DNA of 64,000 nt from an uncultured Candidatus Puniceispirillum sp. (GCA_905182545.1 CAJJBY010000001.1:1-64000); one strand, 5' to 3'; shown: positions 9,243 through 18,970, counted from the stretch's first letter. The notes: generated from the letters alone by a model not told the origin. A program made the numbers and translations.

Positions 9243-9263
9243 TACTTAACAAAAATTAAAGTA
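9243..9263. promoter_or_regulatory. Candidate LysR operator (T-N11-A palindrome)
   Basis: TACTT-N11-AAGTA is a perfect five-base inverted repeat with the 11-base spacing typical of LysR-type binding sites. It lies about 32 bases before the LysR start and about 130 bases before the divergent dioxygenase start, inside a very A+T-rich interval. A poor information content in such a background is the main doubt. Confidence 0.5.
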
Positions 9264-9395
9264 AATTGTTATTTTTTTTTACTGTTATTAAAAAAATTAA
9301 ATGATTAAAGTGCAACTGTATGGGTCACAATACAAAAAACAATTTGTGAAAACCTGCTTATTTTAATTACTCAGATCAGAAAGTTGGGGGTTCTA

Positions 9396-10244
9396 ATGCT
9401 TGATACAGTCGAAAATGATTATCAAACGATTTCTGTCAAAAGGTTTGCCCCAAATCTGGGTGCAGAAATATCTGGGGTTGATTTGTCAAAAGATATAACA
9501 GATGCACAATTTTTGGAGATTTTGACGGCATTTCATGATCACCAGGTTCTGTTTTTTAAAGATCAAAAAGAGATTTCTCCTGAAATGCAGGTTATTTTTG
9601 GACAGCGTTTTGGTGAACTTCATGCCCACCCCGCGGCACCAACAATGGCGGGCCATCCTGAAGTTTTTGAAATTCACGCAACTAAGGACTCAAAAATTGC
9701 TAATGGTGAGTTCTGGCACTCAGACGTGTCTTGTGATGAAACTCCACCACTTGGTACTATGCTTCAAATACATATTCTGCCACCGTGTGGTGGCGATACA
9801 ATGTTTAGCAACATGTATTCTGCTTTTGATTCCCTGTCAGAACCGATTAAAAATCTTTTATTGGGTATGACTGCAACCCATGAGTCAGAGCATATTTATA
9901 AGGGTCGCTATAGTGACCGTGGAAAAAATGACGCAGATATTGACTGTCCAAGGGCAATTCACCCCGTTGTTCGGACACATCCAGAAACAGGAAAAAAGGC
10001 ATTATTTGTTAACAGAACCTTCACAACCAAAATAAATGAGGTGTCGGCGCATGAAAGTGAGAGCATTTTGGAAATGCTCTTTCAGCACGCGGAACATATT
10101 GACCATCAAATTCGTTTTCGTTGGTCACTGAATGATATGGCGTTCTGGGACAACCGCTGTTGTATGCATCGTGCAATATGGGATTATTGGCCTGAAGAAA
10201 GAAAAGGCAGGAGGGTTACTATACTCGGCGATAAGCCGAGGTAG
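9396..10244 (+). CDS. TauD/TfdA-family Fe(II)/2-oxoglutarate-dependent dioxygenase
   Basis: A 282-residue non-haem iron dioxygenase that uses 2-oxoglutarate and O2 to hydroxylate a substrate, often releasing a sulfonate, sulfate or other group. The iron ligands are visible: His108 and Asp110 in FWHSDVS and His258 in CCMHRAIWDYWP. An arginine for 2-oxoglutarate is in the RRVTI block near the C-terminus. The ATG at 9396 is chosen because a GGGGG ribosome site ends five bases upstream; a TTG at 9384 overlaps that site. It is divergent from the LysR gene and leads into the fumarase-like genes 38 bases later. Taurine is possible, but the taurine-type transporter is 48 kb away, and the neighbours suggest a carboxylic-acid substrate. 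Confidence 0.87.
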   Translation: MLDTVENDYQTISVKRFAPNLGAEISGVDLSKDITDAQFLEILTAFHDHQVLFFKDQKEISPEMQVIFGQRFGELHAHPAAPTMAGHPEVFEIHATKDSKIANGEFWHSDVSCDETPPLGTMLQIHILPPCGGDTMFSNMYSAFDSLSEPIKNLLLGMTATHESEHIYKGRYSDRGKNDADIDCPRAIHPVVRTHPETGKKALFVNRTFTTKINEVSAHESESILEMLFQHAEHIDHQIRFRWSLNDMAFWDNRCCMHRAIWDYWPEERKGRRVTILGDKPR

Positions 10245-10282
10245 TTATGAAATGCCATCTTTCAATAAGGAAAGTTCTTTAA

Positions 10283-11215
10283 ATGATATCCATTGAGGTG
10301 GTTGAAGAAACAGCCCAACTTTTGATGAAAAAGGCCGCAATCGAAATTCCAGATGATTATCATGCAGGATTGAAAAAAGCGGCACTTGAAGAAGATGGTG
10401 ACTTATCAAGCTTTGTTCTTGAAGCTATGCTGGAAAACTATGCTGCAGCTAAAGAAGATGGCCGCGCTATGTGTGGTGACACTGGGTGCCCACGCTGGTA
10501 TGTCAAAATGGCTAATGAGGCGCAGATTGATGGTGGGCCAATCGCGCTTGAGGCGGCGTTGCGCCGAGCAACCGCCAATGCAACGCATTCAGTGCCGTTG
10601 AGACCCAATCGCGTTCACCCTTTATGGCGGACTGACCATAATAATAATGTGGGCATTGGCGCCCCTGAAATTGAATATGGGTTTGAACCTGATGGTAATT
10701 GGATTGACCTTGTCACAGTTCACAAAGGTGGCCTTTTTGGCACTGATTACCGGATGCTGTTCCCAAGTGACGGGATTGAAGGCATTAAACGGTTTTATCT
10801 TGATTCGCTTGTCGCATTTGGCAAGCGTGGCCTTGCGTGCCAGCCAGCAATTATTGGCATTGGTCTTGGTGGGTCAAAAGATAGCTGTATGGTTCTTGGA
10901 AAACGCGCTGCATGTCTTCGCATGGTTGGTGATCGCAATCCCGATCCGAAAATTGCCGCGCTTGAAGATGAATTCAAAGAATTGGGAAATAGCATCGGCA
11001 TGGGCGCGATGGGGTTTGTTGGCAAATCCATGGTGATTGATTGCAATATCGAGGTTGGCTATTGCCACACTGGCGGTATGCAGATGAGCGTTCATGCTTT
11101 TTGTTTGTCATCGCGCCGTGCGGTAGCGCGGATTTATGACGATGGGCGTGTTGAGTTCCGAACGGATCCGGCATGGTTCACCGACTATCAGCGGCGGGAG
11201 ACAGTCGAATGGTAA
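10283..11215 (+). CDS. Class I fumarate hydratase / L(+)-tartrate dehydratase-type alpha subunit
   Basis: The 310-residue N-terminal-type half of a two-subunit [4Fe-4S] hydro-lyase. Cysteines expected to hold the cluster are in MCGDTGCPRW (about 63-72), GGSKDSCMVLGKRA and GYCHTGGM. Family members interconvert fumarate and malate, dehydrate tartrate, or, for some class I fumarases, hydrate mesaconate to citramalate. The start ATG at 10283 has an AAGGAAAG site upstream. The beta gene overlaps its end. The dioxygenase gene upstream and the C5-dicarboxylate genes nearby make mesaconate a candidate substrate, which is inference. No separate fumarase is visible in the window for comparison. Confidence 0.85.
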   Translation: MISIEVVEETAQLLMKKAAIEIPDDYHAGLKKAALEEDGDLSSFVLEAMLENYAAAKEDGRAMCGDTGCPRWYVKMANEAQIDGGPIALEAALRRATANATHSVPLRPNRVHPLWRTDHNNNVGIGAPEIEYGFEPDGNWIDLVTVHKGGLFGTDYRMLFPSDGIEGIKRFYLDSLVAFGKRGLACQPAIIGIGLGGSKDSCMVLGKRAACLRMVGDRNPDPKIAALEDEFKELGNSIGMGAMGFVGKSMVIDCNIEVGYCHTGGMQMSVHAFCLSSRRAVARIYDDGRVEFRTDPAWFTDYQRRETVEW

Positions 11216-11886
11216 AAGACAATAAACCGCGCAAAATTCGTCTTAGTGCAAACCCAACTGCAGAGGCGCTTGCCGATCTTCACATTGGCGATATTGTTTA
11301 TCTTGATGGCACGGTCTATACGGCGCGCGAAGGGGTCTATAAACGCGTTCTGGAAGATGGCATTGCCATGCCAATGGATTTACCAGCCCGTAGTGCTGCC
11401 AATTTTCATTGTTCGCCAGCTGCCACCCAGCATGATGACGGCAGCTTTGATCTTGGCGCGGTAACGGCAACGGCGTCTTTTCGCTTTTCCAAATGGATCG
11501 GCCCATGGCTGGCCGCATCAGGTGCCAAATTGATCATTGGCAAAGGTGGGATGAGATCCAATGATTACCGCGAACATTTCGTACCGCATGGTGCAATTTA
11601 TCTGACCACGGTTGGCTATGGCACGGGTGCGCTTTTGGGGCGTGGTGTCAAACAGGTTAGCAACCTTCATTGGAAAAAAGAACTTGGACTGGCTCAAGCC
11701 ATGTGGGTTCTTGATGTTGAAAATTTTGGCCCTTTCATTGTCGAAAGTGACCTTGAAGGCAACAGCTTGTTCGAACGTGAAAATGCCCGTATTTCGGCCT
11801 CGCTTGACAAGGTTTATGAGGGGACAAGGCCAGCGATTCTTAAACGGTTTGGCGAAACCGATGACCGAAGCGATGAAATGATCTGA
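11209..11886 (+). CDS. Class I fumarate hydratase / L(+)-tartrate dehydratase-type beta subunit
   Basis: The partner half of the iron-sulfur hydro-lyase, about 225 residues. Typical beta-domain blocks are LHIGDIVYLDGTVYTAREGV, NFHCSPA, LIIGKGGM and YLTTVGYGTGALL. An ATG at 11173 lies in the same frame, but the ATG at 11209 is favoured. It has GGGAG eight bases upstream and overlaps the alpha stop codon by a few bases, the usual arrangement for coupled subunits. Together the two genes equal the length of a single-chain class I fumarase. The substrate is uncertain for the same reasons as the alpha subunit. Confidence 0.85.
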   Translation: MVKDNKPRKIRLSANPTAEALADLHIGDIVYLDGTVYTAREGVYKRVLEDGIAMPMDLPARSAANFHCSPAATQHDDGSFDLGAVTATASFRFSKWIGPWLAASGAKLIIGKGGMRSNDYREHFVPHGAIYLTTVGYGTGALLGRGVKQVSNLHWKKELGLAQAMWVLDVENFGPFIVESDLEGNSLFERENARISASLDKVYEGTRPAILKRFGETDDRSDEMI

Positions 11887-11928
11887 TCACGCTGATATCA
11901 GGCTGAGAGGAAATAAAGGGATTTGGCC

Positions 11929-13305
11929 GTGGCAGATCAAAAAATTCTGATAATTGGCAGCGGCTTTGCCGCCGCCGCAAATCTGCTTCACCTTGTCGAA
12001 GCGGGCATAAGGCCATCACAAATCACAATTGTTGGGCCAGGCCAGCTTGGTAGGGGCAACGCCTATGGTTGTGATGATGATGATTTCCGGTTGAATGTGC
12101 GGGCCAATCTGATGTGGGTATGGCCTGACCGGCGTGATGATTTCGGCAATTGGGCAAAAACCCATATCACAGATGATAAAGACGCGGTGCGCAGCAGCGG
12201 CATATTTTACCGCCGCCGCGATTTTGGACGCTATGTGGCAAGCCTTGTTGATGCCGCCTTGGCCGTTGCTGGTGGTACCATCACCCATTACCCGCAAATC
12301 GTCACAAAGCTTGGCAAGATCGATCAAGGCGGCTGGCAGGCCGAATGTTCAGACGGGCGTTTGATCAAGGCTGATCTGGCGCTTTTGGCAACAGGTAGTC
12401 CGCCGCCGCAATGGCCATGCCCAATCCATGGCGCAAAGGCGCAACTGCCCAAATTGGAAAACCGGCTTGTGCAAAATCCGTGGAATGGTCGCTGGCTTGG
12501 TCATATCCCAGCACAGTCACGCCTTGCCATTATTGGCGGTGGGTTAACCGCCCTTGATGCAGTAACCGCCTTGGCGCGGCGTGATCATCAAGGGCCAATT
12601 TTTTTGCTGGCGCCGCATGGCACTTTGCCGCCAGAACAGGCCGATTGGGTGAAACAGGCACCGCCATCATGGCCTGATGCGCCGCGCCCATCAGAAATCT
12701 TGCGCCGGTTTCGAAGCTATCTTCCCGATTTACCAACTGATGATCCAGTTTGGCAACAAGCATTTGAAGAATTGCGCATTGATATCAATCAGCGGTGGCA
12801 AGCCTTGAGCGATCATGACCGGCGGCGGCTGATGCGGCGGCTTGGCTGGCTATGGTCGCGTTATCGCTATCGGGCGGCACCTCAAACGATTGCTGCGGCA
12901 AACCGGTTACAGCAAGCTGGCATTCTTGAAATCTGCCATGCCAGACTTAGTGCCATTCATCTGGAAATGGCTGCTGATGATGCGTCTTTGCGGCTGGATT
13001 TGCATGATACCAAAACCGGCTCGCGCGACCTCGTTGTCGATTATGTGATTAATTGCACCGGTGTTGGGCATGACCCGCTTCTTGCCAATCTTGTGGCAGA
13101 TGGCATTGGTGTGCCCGACGCGTTTGGACAGGGGCTTCGCGTGAGTCACCAAAATGAAGTGATCAATCCTGAAGGTCAGGCCATTCCGACGCTGTTACTG
13201 GTTGGCCCAGCAATGGCAAGCAGTCTTGGTGATGTTGTCGCGGCAAGTGGAATTTCACTCGCCGGCATGCGGGTGGCGGCACGGCTTGCCAGCCAGATTC
13301 TCTAG
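11929..13305 (+). CDS. FAD/NAD(P)-binding protein of the YdhS-like type
   Basis: A flavoprotein of about 458 residues. An N-terminal dinucleotide-binding motif ILIIGSGFAAAANLLHL is followed by PGQLGRGNAYG and a second dinucleotide motif LAIIGGGLTALDAVTAL near residue 200. The C-terminal VINCTGVGHDP and AGMRVAARLA are typical of this FAD/NAD(P)-binding family, which includes E. coli YdhS, whose reaction is not well defined. The GTG at 11929 is preferred because the AAAGGG site lies eight bases upstream; a TTG at 11923 would be too close to it. It follows the fumarase-like genes by about 40 bases and is probably co-transcribed. I cannot name its substrate. Confidence 0.75.
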   Translation: MADQKILIIGSGFAAAANLLHLVEAGIRPSQITIVGPGQLGRGNAYGCDDDDFRLNVRANLMWVWPDRRDDFGNWAKTHITDDKDAVRSSGIFYRRRDFGRYVASLVDAALAVAGGTITHYPQIVTKLGKIDQGGWQAECSDGRLIKADLALLATGSPPPQWPCPIHGAKAQLPKLENRLVQNPWNGRWLGHIPAQSRLAIIGGGLTALDAVTALARRDHQGPIFLLAPHGTLPPEQADWVKQAPPSWPDAPRPSEILRRFRSYLPDLPTDDPVWQQAFEELRIDINQRWQALSDHDRRRLMRRLGWLWSRYRYRAAPQTIAAANRLQQAGILEICHARLSAIHLEMAADDASLRLDLHDTKTGSRDLVVDYVINCTGVGHDPLLANLVADGIGVPDAFGQGLRVSHQNEVINPEGQAIPTLLLVGPAMASSLGDVVAASGISLAGMRVAARLASQIL

Positions 13306-13363
13306 CTGATAAGATATTTTAGCCAGCTAAATGTTTTGATGCGCCTAATCTTTTGACGCCACT

Positions 13364-15427
13364 TTAATCAGCAGCGGCGAAGGTCATGATGGTTACATCG
13401 ACGCTTAGGATATCGCCTTCGCCTGAAAACAGCTTTTCAATTTTGCAGCGTTTTTCGGCGATCAGCGCATTTTCCATTTTCATCGCTTCAACAATACATA
13501 GCGTTTGACCAGCCTCGACAATTTCGCCTTCGGCAACAAATAATTTGATCAGGCTTCCGGGCATGGGGCAAAGTAGCATATTGGACGTATCAGGCCGTTC
13601 AACTGGTTTCATGTGATGGGCAAGCGCGGCAATGTGTGGTGCTCGGACATGCGCACATAGGCTGATTCCCCGATAATAGAGATGCCAGCGATCCTGCTGC
13701 CGCCATAATTCACATAAATATTCGGTCGTTTCGCCATCTTCGGTTAGTAAGATATGCAAGCGCGGATGGCTCGGGTCGCGGTCAAAAACCAGGTGAATAT
13801 TGGTACTGGCCTCTGGCGGCGCGGTGATTCTAAAGCTGCCATCATCTAACCTAGTGATGCCAATCTCCAGATCTTCATCCGCGTTATGCGCGCTGGTGTC
13901 GGCATTGGCAAATTGCACAATCTGGCGGTTTGAATTGTCATCATGGCGGGGATGTGTTGGGACGGTTTCAAGACTGGCAAGCCGGTGCATCTCGTCACAG
14001 GCTGCCGCCGCCATGATCATGCCAAGATGGCGTTTGCGGGCAGGTGATGCGGTGACGCCGCGAAACCCGTCTTGATATTCTTCATCAATAAAGGCGGTGG
14101 TGATGTTCCCGCTGATAAAGCGGTCATGTTCCATCACTGCCGATAGAAACGGAATATTATGCCCAATCCCGCGCATGGTAAAAGCATCAAGCGCGGTTTG
14201 CATGCGGCCAATGGCGGCGTTGCGGTCATGCCCCCAGCTGCATAATTTGGCAATCATCGGGTCATAATAGATTGAGATAACATCGCCTTCGCCAACGCCG
14301 GTATCATTGCGGGTGATCGTACCATCATCATGCGTCTGTTCGGCAGGGGGGCGATAAAGCGATAACCGGCCAATGGCTGGCATGAAATTGCGATAGGGGT
14401 CTTCGGCATAAAGCCGGCTTTCCATTGCCCAGCCATGAATGCCGATATCGATTTGCTTGTAGCGCAGGTTTTTACCTGCGGCGATCGCGATCATTTCTTC
14501 GACAAGGTCAAGCCCTGTGATCATTTCAGTTACTGGATGTTCGACCTGAAGGCGGGTATTCATTTCTAGAAAATAGAAATTGTGATCACCATCAACGATA
14601 AATTCGACCGTACCGGCACTGTAATAGCCAACAGCCGCGGCAAGCCGGATCGCTTCGGCGCCCATTGCCTGACGGGTGGCATCATCCAGAAAAGGCGATG
14701 GTGCTTCTTCGATGATTTTCTGGTTACGGCGCTGGATCGAACATTCACGTTCATTCAAATGGATACAATTGCCAGATTTATCGGCTAGAATTTGAATTTC
14801 GATATGGCGCGGGCTGGTGATGAATTTTTCAATAAACACGCGATCATCACCAAAGCTGGATGCGGCTTCGCGCATGGCGGTGGCATAGCCATCAGCCACT
14901 TCACCAGATGAATGGGCAATCCGCATGCCTTTGCCGCCGCCGCCAGAGCTTGCCTTGATCATCACCGGATAGCCAATTTCATCGGCGGTTTTGACCGCTT
15001 CTTTGGCGGTTGCAATCACCCCGATATGGCCAGGGACGGTGCTAACACCAGCCGCCTTGGCCAGCTTTTTGGATTCGATCTTGTCGCCCATTGCCGCAAT
15101 CGCATTGGCTGGCGGCCCGATAAAGGCAATATTGGCTTTCTCAAGCGCAGTCGCAAAACCGGCTTGCTCAGACAGGAAGCCATAGCCCGGATGCACCGCT
15201 TGTGCGCCGGTTTCGTGGCAGGCAGCGATAATCTTATTGGCTTGAAGATAGCTGTCTTGTGCTGTATTGCCGCCAAGAGCTATGGCTTCATCGGCAAGCT
15301 GCACATGTTTTGCTGCCCGATCAGCATCGGAATAGACAGCAACAGTGGCAATGCCCATTTTGCGGGCTGTATGGATGATCCGGCAGGCGATTTCGCCACG
15401 ATTGGCAATCAGGATTTTTTTAAACAT
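13364..15427 (-). CDS. pccA: Acyl-CoA carboxylase alpha subunit (biotin carboxylase plus biotin carrier), probably propionyl-CoA
   Basis: A protein of about 687 residues containing an N-terminal biotin carboxylase (MFKKILIANRGEIACRII; ATP-grasp KASSGGGGKGMRIA; EFIVDGDHNFYFLEMNTRLQVEHP split across its length), a middle domain, and a C-terminal biotinyl domain with the biotin lysine in AMKMEN at about residue 650. It carboxylates biotin with ATP and bicarbonate and passes the carboxyl group to the beta subunit. The ATG at 15427 begins the conserved region and has an AGAGAG site; an ATG 30 bases further upstream is less likely. The beta gene lies immediately upstream on the same strand. Propionyl-CoA is favoured over 3-methylcrotonyl-CoA by the similarity of the pair, but the call is not certain. 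Confidence 0.88.
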   Translation of the reverse strand: MFKKILIANRGEIACRIIHTARKMGIATVAVYSDADRAAKHVQLADEAIALGGNTAQDSYLQANKIIAACHETGAQAVHPGYGFLSEQAGFATALEKANIAFIGPPANAIAAMGDKIESKKLAKAAGVSTVPGHIGVIATAKEAVKTADEIGYPVMIKASSGGGGKGMRIAHSSGEVADGYATAMREAASSFGDDRVFIEKFITSPRHIEIQILADKSGNCIHLNERECSIQRRNQKIIEEAPSPFLDDATRQAMGAEAIRLAAAVGYYSAGTVEFIVDGDHNFYFLEMNTRLQVEHPVTEMITGLDLVEEMIAIAAGKNLRYKQIDIGIHGWAMESRLYAEDPYRNFMPAIGRLSLYRPPAEQTHDDGTITRNDTGVGEGDVISIYYDPMIAKLCSWGHDRNAAIGRMQTALDAFTMRGIGHNIPFLSAVMEHDRFISGNITTAFIDEEYQDGFRGVTASPARKRHLGMIMAAAACDEMHRLASLETVPTHPRHDDNSNRQIVQFANADTSAHNADEDLEIGITRLDDGSFRITAPPEASTNIHLVFDRDPSHPRLHILLTEDGETTEYLCELWRQQDRWHLYYRGISLCAHVRAPHIAALAHHMKPVERPDTSNMLLCPMPGSLIKLFVAEGEIVEAGQTLCIVEAMKMENALIAEKRCKIEKLFSGEGDILSVDVTIMTFAAAD

Positions 15428-15468
15428 GGCAAACTCTCTAAACGAATTGCGCGGCAATCAACCAAAGG

Positions 15469-17013
15469 TTAAAGCGGAATATTGCCAAATTTCTTGGCAG
15501 GATTTTGCTGGCGTTTGCCACGCAGTTTTTCAAAAGCCTGAATGATGCGAAACCGGCTGTTCTGCGGAATGATAACATCGTCAACAAAACCGCGTTCAGC
15601 CGCGATAAAGGGATTGGCAAATCGCGTTTCATAATCTGCGGTGCGCGCCGCAATTTTTTCAGCATCGCCAAGCTCCGATCGATAGAGAATTTCAACCGCA
15701 CCCTTTGCTCCCATCACGGCAATTTCGGCAGTTGGCCAAGCGTAATTTGCATCGCCGCGAAGATGTTTTGAACTCATCACATCATAGGCGCCGCCATAGG
15801 CTTTTCGGGTGATCAATGTCACTTTGGGAACGGTAGCTTCGGCATAGGCAAATAATAGCTTGGCACCATGTTTGATGATGCCGCCATATTCCTGCGCGGT
15901 TCCGGGCATGAATCCTGGAACATCGACAAGCGTTAGAATGGGAATATTAAACGCATCGCAAAACCGGACAAACCGCGCCGCTTTGCGGCTGGAATCAATA
16001 TCCAGACAACCGGCAAGAACCATTGGCTGATTGGCAACAACACCAACTGGCGATCCGTTCAGCCGTACAAACCCGGTTAGAATATTTTTGGCAAAATCTT
16101 CCTGCAATTCAAAGAAATCACCATGATCGGCAAGGCTTGTTACGAGCTCGCGCATATCATAGGGCATATTTGCATTTTCGGGGATCAGGCTGTCGAGTGC
16201 CGGGGTGGTGCGCGCCGGATCATCATTGGGAGCTAATTGCGGTAATCCGGCAGCGTTATGCGACGGTAAAAACCCGACAAGACGGCGAATTTCGGCAAGC
16301 GCTTCAAGATCATTGTCAAATGCGCCATCGGCAACGGATGATATGGTTGTATGGGTTTCGGCACCGCCAAGCTGTTCGGCAGTCACCTCCTCACTGGTCA
16401 CGGTTTTGACAACATCAGGGCCGGTTACAAACATATAGCTGCTGCCCCGAACCATGAAGGTGAAATCGGTCATTGCTGGCGAATAGACGGCACCGCCAGC
16501 GCATGGCCCCATGATCACAGAGATCTGAGGCACGACACCTGACGCAAGCGCATTTTGCAAAAACACATCAGCATAGCCACCAAGAGAATCAACACCTTCT
16601 TGAATCCGCGCCCCGCCACTGTCATTCAGCCCGATGACCGGCGCACCATTCTGGATTGCCAGCTTTAAAACTTTGACAATCTTGCTCGCGTGAGCGGCCG
16701 AGAGCGAGCCGCCAAAAACGGTAAAATCTTGCGAAAATACATAGATGAGGCGGCCATTGACGCGGCCTGATCCGGTAATGACACCGTCACCGGCAATTGT
16801 ATTACCATCCATGCCGAAATCGCGAGTGCGATGCACGACAAACATATCAATTTCTTCAAACGATCCGGGATCAAGCAAAACATCAATGCGCTCACGCGCG
16901 GTTAGCTTTCCGGCGGCGTGCTGGCGTTCAATGCGGGTGGTACCACCGCCAAGACGTGCCTGCTCACGGCGATCTTGCAATTCCTTAATAATGTCCTGAC
17001 CTGTATGTTTCAT
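15469..17013 (-). CDS. pccB: Acyl-CoA carboxylase carboxyltransferase (beta) subunit, probably propionyl-CoA
   Basis: A 514-residue carboxyltransferase with N- and C-lobes of the crotonase-like fold. Visible blocks are [18 protein letters not shown], the oxyanion region [38 protein letters not shown], and in the C-lobe [25 protein letters not shown] and [17 protein letters not shown]. It transfers the carboxyl group from biotin to an acyl-CoA, giving methylmalonyl-CoA if the substrate is propionyl-CoA. The gene precedes the alpha subunit by about 40 bases on the same strand, so the two form an operon. Length and motifs match PccB well. Both genes are intact across 3.6 kb, unlike many genes in this window. 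Confidence 0.9.
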   Translation of the reverse strand: MKHTGQDIIKELQDRREQARLGGGTTRIERQHAAGKLTARERIDVLLDPGSFEEIDMFVVHRTRDFGMDGNTIAGDGVITGSGRVNGRLIYVFSQDFTVFGGSLSAAHASKIVKVLKLAIQNGAPVIGLNDSGGARIQEGVDSLGGYADVFLQNALASGVVPQISVIMGPCAGGAVYSPAMTDFTFMVRGSSYMFVTGPDVVKTVTSEEVTAEQLGGAETHTTISSVADGAFDNDLEALAEIRRLVGFLPSHNAAGLPQLAPNDDPARTTPALDSLIPENANMPYDMRELVTSLADHGDFFELQEDFAKNILTGFVRLNGSPVGVVANQPMVLAGCLDIDSSRKAARFVRFCDAFNIPILTLVDVPGFMPGTAQEYGGIIKHGAKLLFAYAEATVPKVTLITRKAYGGAYDVMSSKHLRGDANYAWPTAEIAVMGAKGAVEILYRSELGDAEKIAARTADYETRFANPFIAAERGFVDDVIIPQNSRFRIIQAFEKLRGKRQQNPAKKFGNIPL

Positions 17014-17222
17014 ACTCTATCCAATCGTTACGCCTTGCGGCCATTGCATCACCGATGAGATGCCAGTCATTGATCACAATGCACCATGACAATACAAAGC
17101 CGAAAGCCAAACGTCACCAGCTTATGTTCTAATTTTGCACCGTTTGGCTGAGTAGGCATGGCAGATTGATTGATTTTCACTGGTAAAAGCTGCATTCTTG
17201 GCAGGTATTTTGAGGAACTGTT

Positions 17223-18002
17223 ATGTTGCGATTTTCTGCCAATCTTGGGTTTTTATGGACTGAACTGCCTCTGCCAGCCGCCATTATTGCCGCGGCAAAG
17301 GCCGGATTTGACGCGGTTGAATGTCATTGGCCTTTTGACGTGCCGTCATCCGAAATTATGGCGGCGTTAACAGCAAAAAAGCTGCCGATGCTGGGCCTGA
17401 ATACTCGGCGCGGGAATGCCGATGCTGGCGATTTTGGCCTTGCCGCCTGCGTTGGGCGCGAAGATGAGGCGCGGCGCTATATTGACGAGGCGGTTGATTA
17501 TGCCGCCTCGATTGGTGCTCAGTCGGTTCATGTAATGGCAGGGCGAACCGATGGCAATAGCAAGGCTGAAACCGCCTATTGCGATGCCCTTGCCTATGCT
17601 GGTGCTGCTGCCGCGCGCCATGACATGACGGTCTTAATTGAACCGATCAATCAGCGCGATGTTGCCAATTACCATCTTTCAACAGTCGAAGCTGGCGTTG
17701 CCACGATCAAACAGGTTGGGCTTGGCAATATCAAATTGATGTTTGATTGTTACCATATTCAAATCATGCAGGGCGATTTGATCCGCCGGATCGAGGCCAA
17801 TCTGGATTTTATTGGCCATATACAAATCGCCGCTGTACCTGACCGTGCCGAGCCAGATCATGGTGAACTTGCCTATAAGGATATTTTGCTGGCAATCGAT
17901 GCGTCAGGCTATGACGGATTTATCGGTGCCGAATACCATCCGGCACAATCAACCGAGGCTGGACTTGGCTGGTTGGAAACGGCAAAAGGCTGGCAGAAAT
18001 GA
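17223..18002 (+). CDS. hyi: Hydroxypyruvate isomerase family protein
   Basis: A 259-residue TIM-barrel sugar isomerase of the Hyi/OtnI type, which interconverts hydroxypyruvate and tartronate semialdehyde or a 2-oxo-tetronate pair. Diagnostic blocks are MLRFSANLGFLWTELPL at the N-terminus, VLIEPINQRDVANYHLS with a metal-binding glutamate, KLMFDCYHIQIMQGD, and GFIGAEYHPA near the C-terminus. The last bases overlap the ATG of the glucokinase gene, so translation of the two is probably coupled. The pair suggests a small carbohydrate or glyoxylate-shunt module. The exact substrate within the family is not decided by sequence reading. Confidence 0.85.
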   Translation: MLRFSANLGFLWTELPLPAAIIAAAKAGFDAVECHWPFDVPSSEIMAALTAKKLPMLGLNTRRGNADAGDFGLAACVGREDEARRYIDEAVDYAASIGAQSVHVMAGRTDGNSKAETAYCDALAYAGAAAARHDMTVLIEPINQRDVANYHLSTVEAGVATIKQVGLGNIKLMFDCYHIQIMQGDLIRRIEANLDFIGHIQIAAVPDRAEPDHGELAYKDILLAIDASGYDGFIGAEYHPAQSTEAGLGWLETAKGWQK

Positions 18003-18970
18003 AACGGCTTATCGCTGATATTGGCGGCACATCGTTGCGGTTGGCGCATCAACATGATGATGATCCTGCGCTTTGCGATCCAGCCATTATGGCCTGTGCT
18101 GATTTCGCCACAGCGGAAGATGCTTTTGCTGATTATTGCGCCAAACATAAGCTTGATATCGATATGCTTTGTCTGGCGGTTGCCGGCCCTGTAACCGGTG
18201 CGCAGGTCGATATTACCAATAACCATTGGCAATTTGATGCAGGCAAGCTGGCGGTGGCGATGAATCTTCGTGCTTATTTGCTGATCAATGATTTTACCGC
18301 GCAGGCAATGGCGCATCGCGATCTGTTGCAATATAACAGATCAATGCCGGTAAACCGCCGGCAGATTTTGCGCGATGGAACGGCTGATCAAACCACGCCT
18401 TTGCTTGTCATTGGCCCTGGAACCGGTCTTGGTGTTGGGGCGCTGGTGCCTGCTGGTGATGATGTTCAGGTGATCGAAGGCGAGGGCGGTCATGTCAGCT
18501 ATGCTCCGCGCAACTCTGCCGAAGATATGGTTCTGGCGCATCTGGCAAAAGAATTTGGCCATGTTTCGGCTGAACGGATTGTCAGCGGGCCCGGCCTTGA
18601 ATCGATTTATCATTGCCAGACAGGTGAGCACAAATCAGCGCCGGACATTGGCGCATTAGCACTTGCTGGTGATAAGGCGGCTTTGTCGGCGGTGCGATTG
18701 ATGCTGCAGAGCCTTGGCACAGTTGCAGCGAATGCGGCACTCAGCCTTGGCGCGCGAGCTGGCGTGGTGATTGCTGGTGGTATTGCTGGTAAATTATCAG
18801 CGCTTCTTGGTGACAGTGGGCTTATTAACCGGTTTGAAGATCATGGTCGCCGCCGGTCTTATCTTCACGCATTGCCAATTTATCTGTCGGTTGACCCCTT
18901 TGCCGGATTGCGCGGCGCGGCGGCGGCAATTGATAATCACTTTCTGGCGCGGCGCATCACCCTAGTCTGA
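17999..18970 (+). CDS. glk: Glucokinase (Glk family)
   Basis: A 323-residue ATP-dependent hexokinase of the bacterial Glk family, expected to phosphorylate glucose at carbon 6. The N-terminal phosphate loop LIADIGGTSLRLA, the middle LVIGPGTGLGVGALV and EGEGGHVSYAP, and VVIAGGIAGKL are all in place. The start codon overlaps the hydroxypyruvate isomerase stop (ATGA), indicating coupling. The stop codon at 18968-18970 lies inside the first unit of an 18-base tandem repeat, so the end of the gene may be polymorphic. No transporter or other glycolytic gene is adjacent. Confidence 0.87.
   Translation: MKRLIADIGGTSLRLAHQHDDDPALCDPAIMACADFATAEDAFADYCAKHKLDIDMLCLAVAGPVTGAQVDITNNHWQFDAGKLAVAMNLRAYLLINDFTAQAMAHRDLLQYNRSMPVNRRQILRDGTADQTTPLLVIGPGTGLGVGALVPAGDDVQVIEGEGGHVSYAPRNSAEDMVLAHLAKEFGHVSAERIVSGPGLESIYHCQTGEHKSAPDIGALALAGDKAALSAVRLMLQSLGTVAANAALSLGARAGVVIAGGIAGKLSALLGDSGLINRFEDHGRRRSYLHALPIYLSVDPFAGLRGAAAAIDNHFLARRITLV

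Noticed and set aside
9396-10244. Calling the dioxygenase TauD (taurine dioxygenase)
   Set aside because: The iron-binding motif defines only the family; the neighbours are carboxylate genes and the taurine-type transporter is about 48 kb away.
14912-15472. Long plus-strand open frame opposite the carboxylase alpha gene
   Set aside because: It is antisense to a clearly conserved biotin carboxylase and shows no family motif; its length reflects the codon bias of the real gene.
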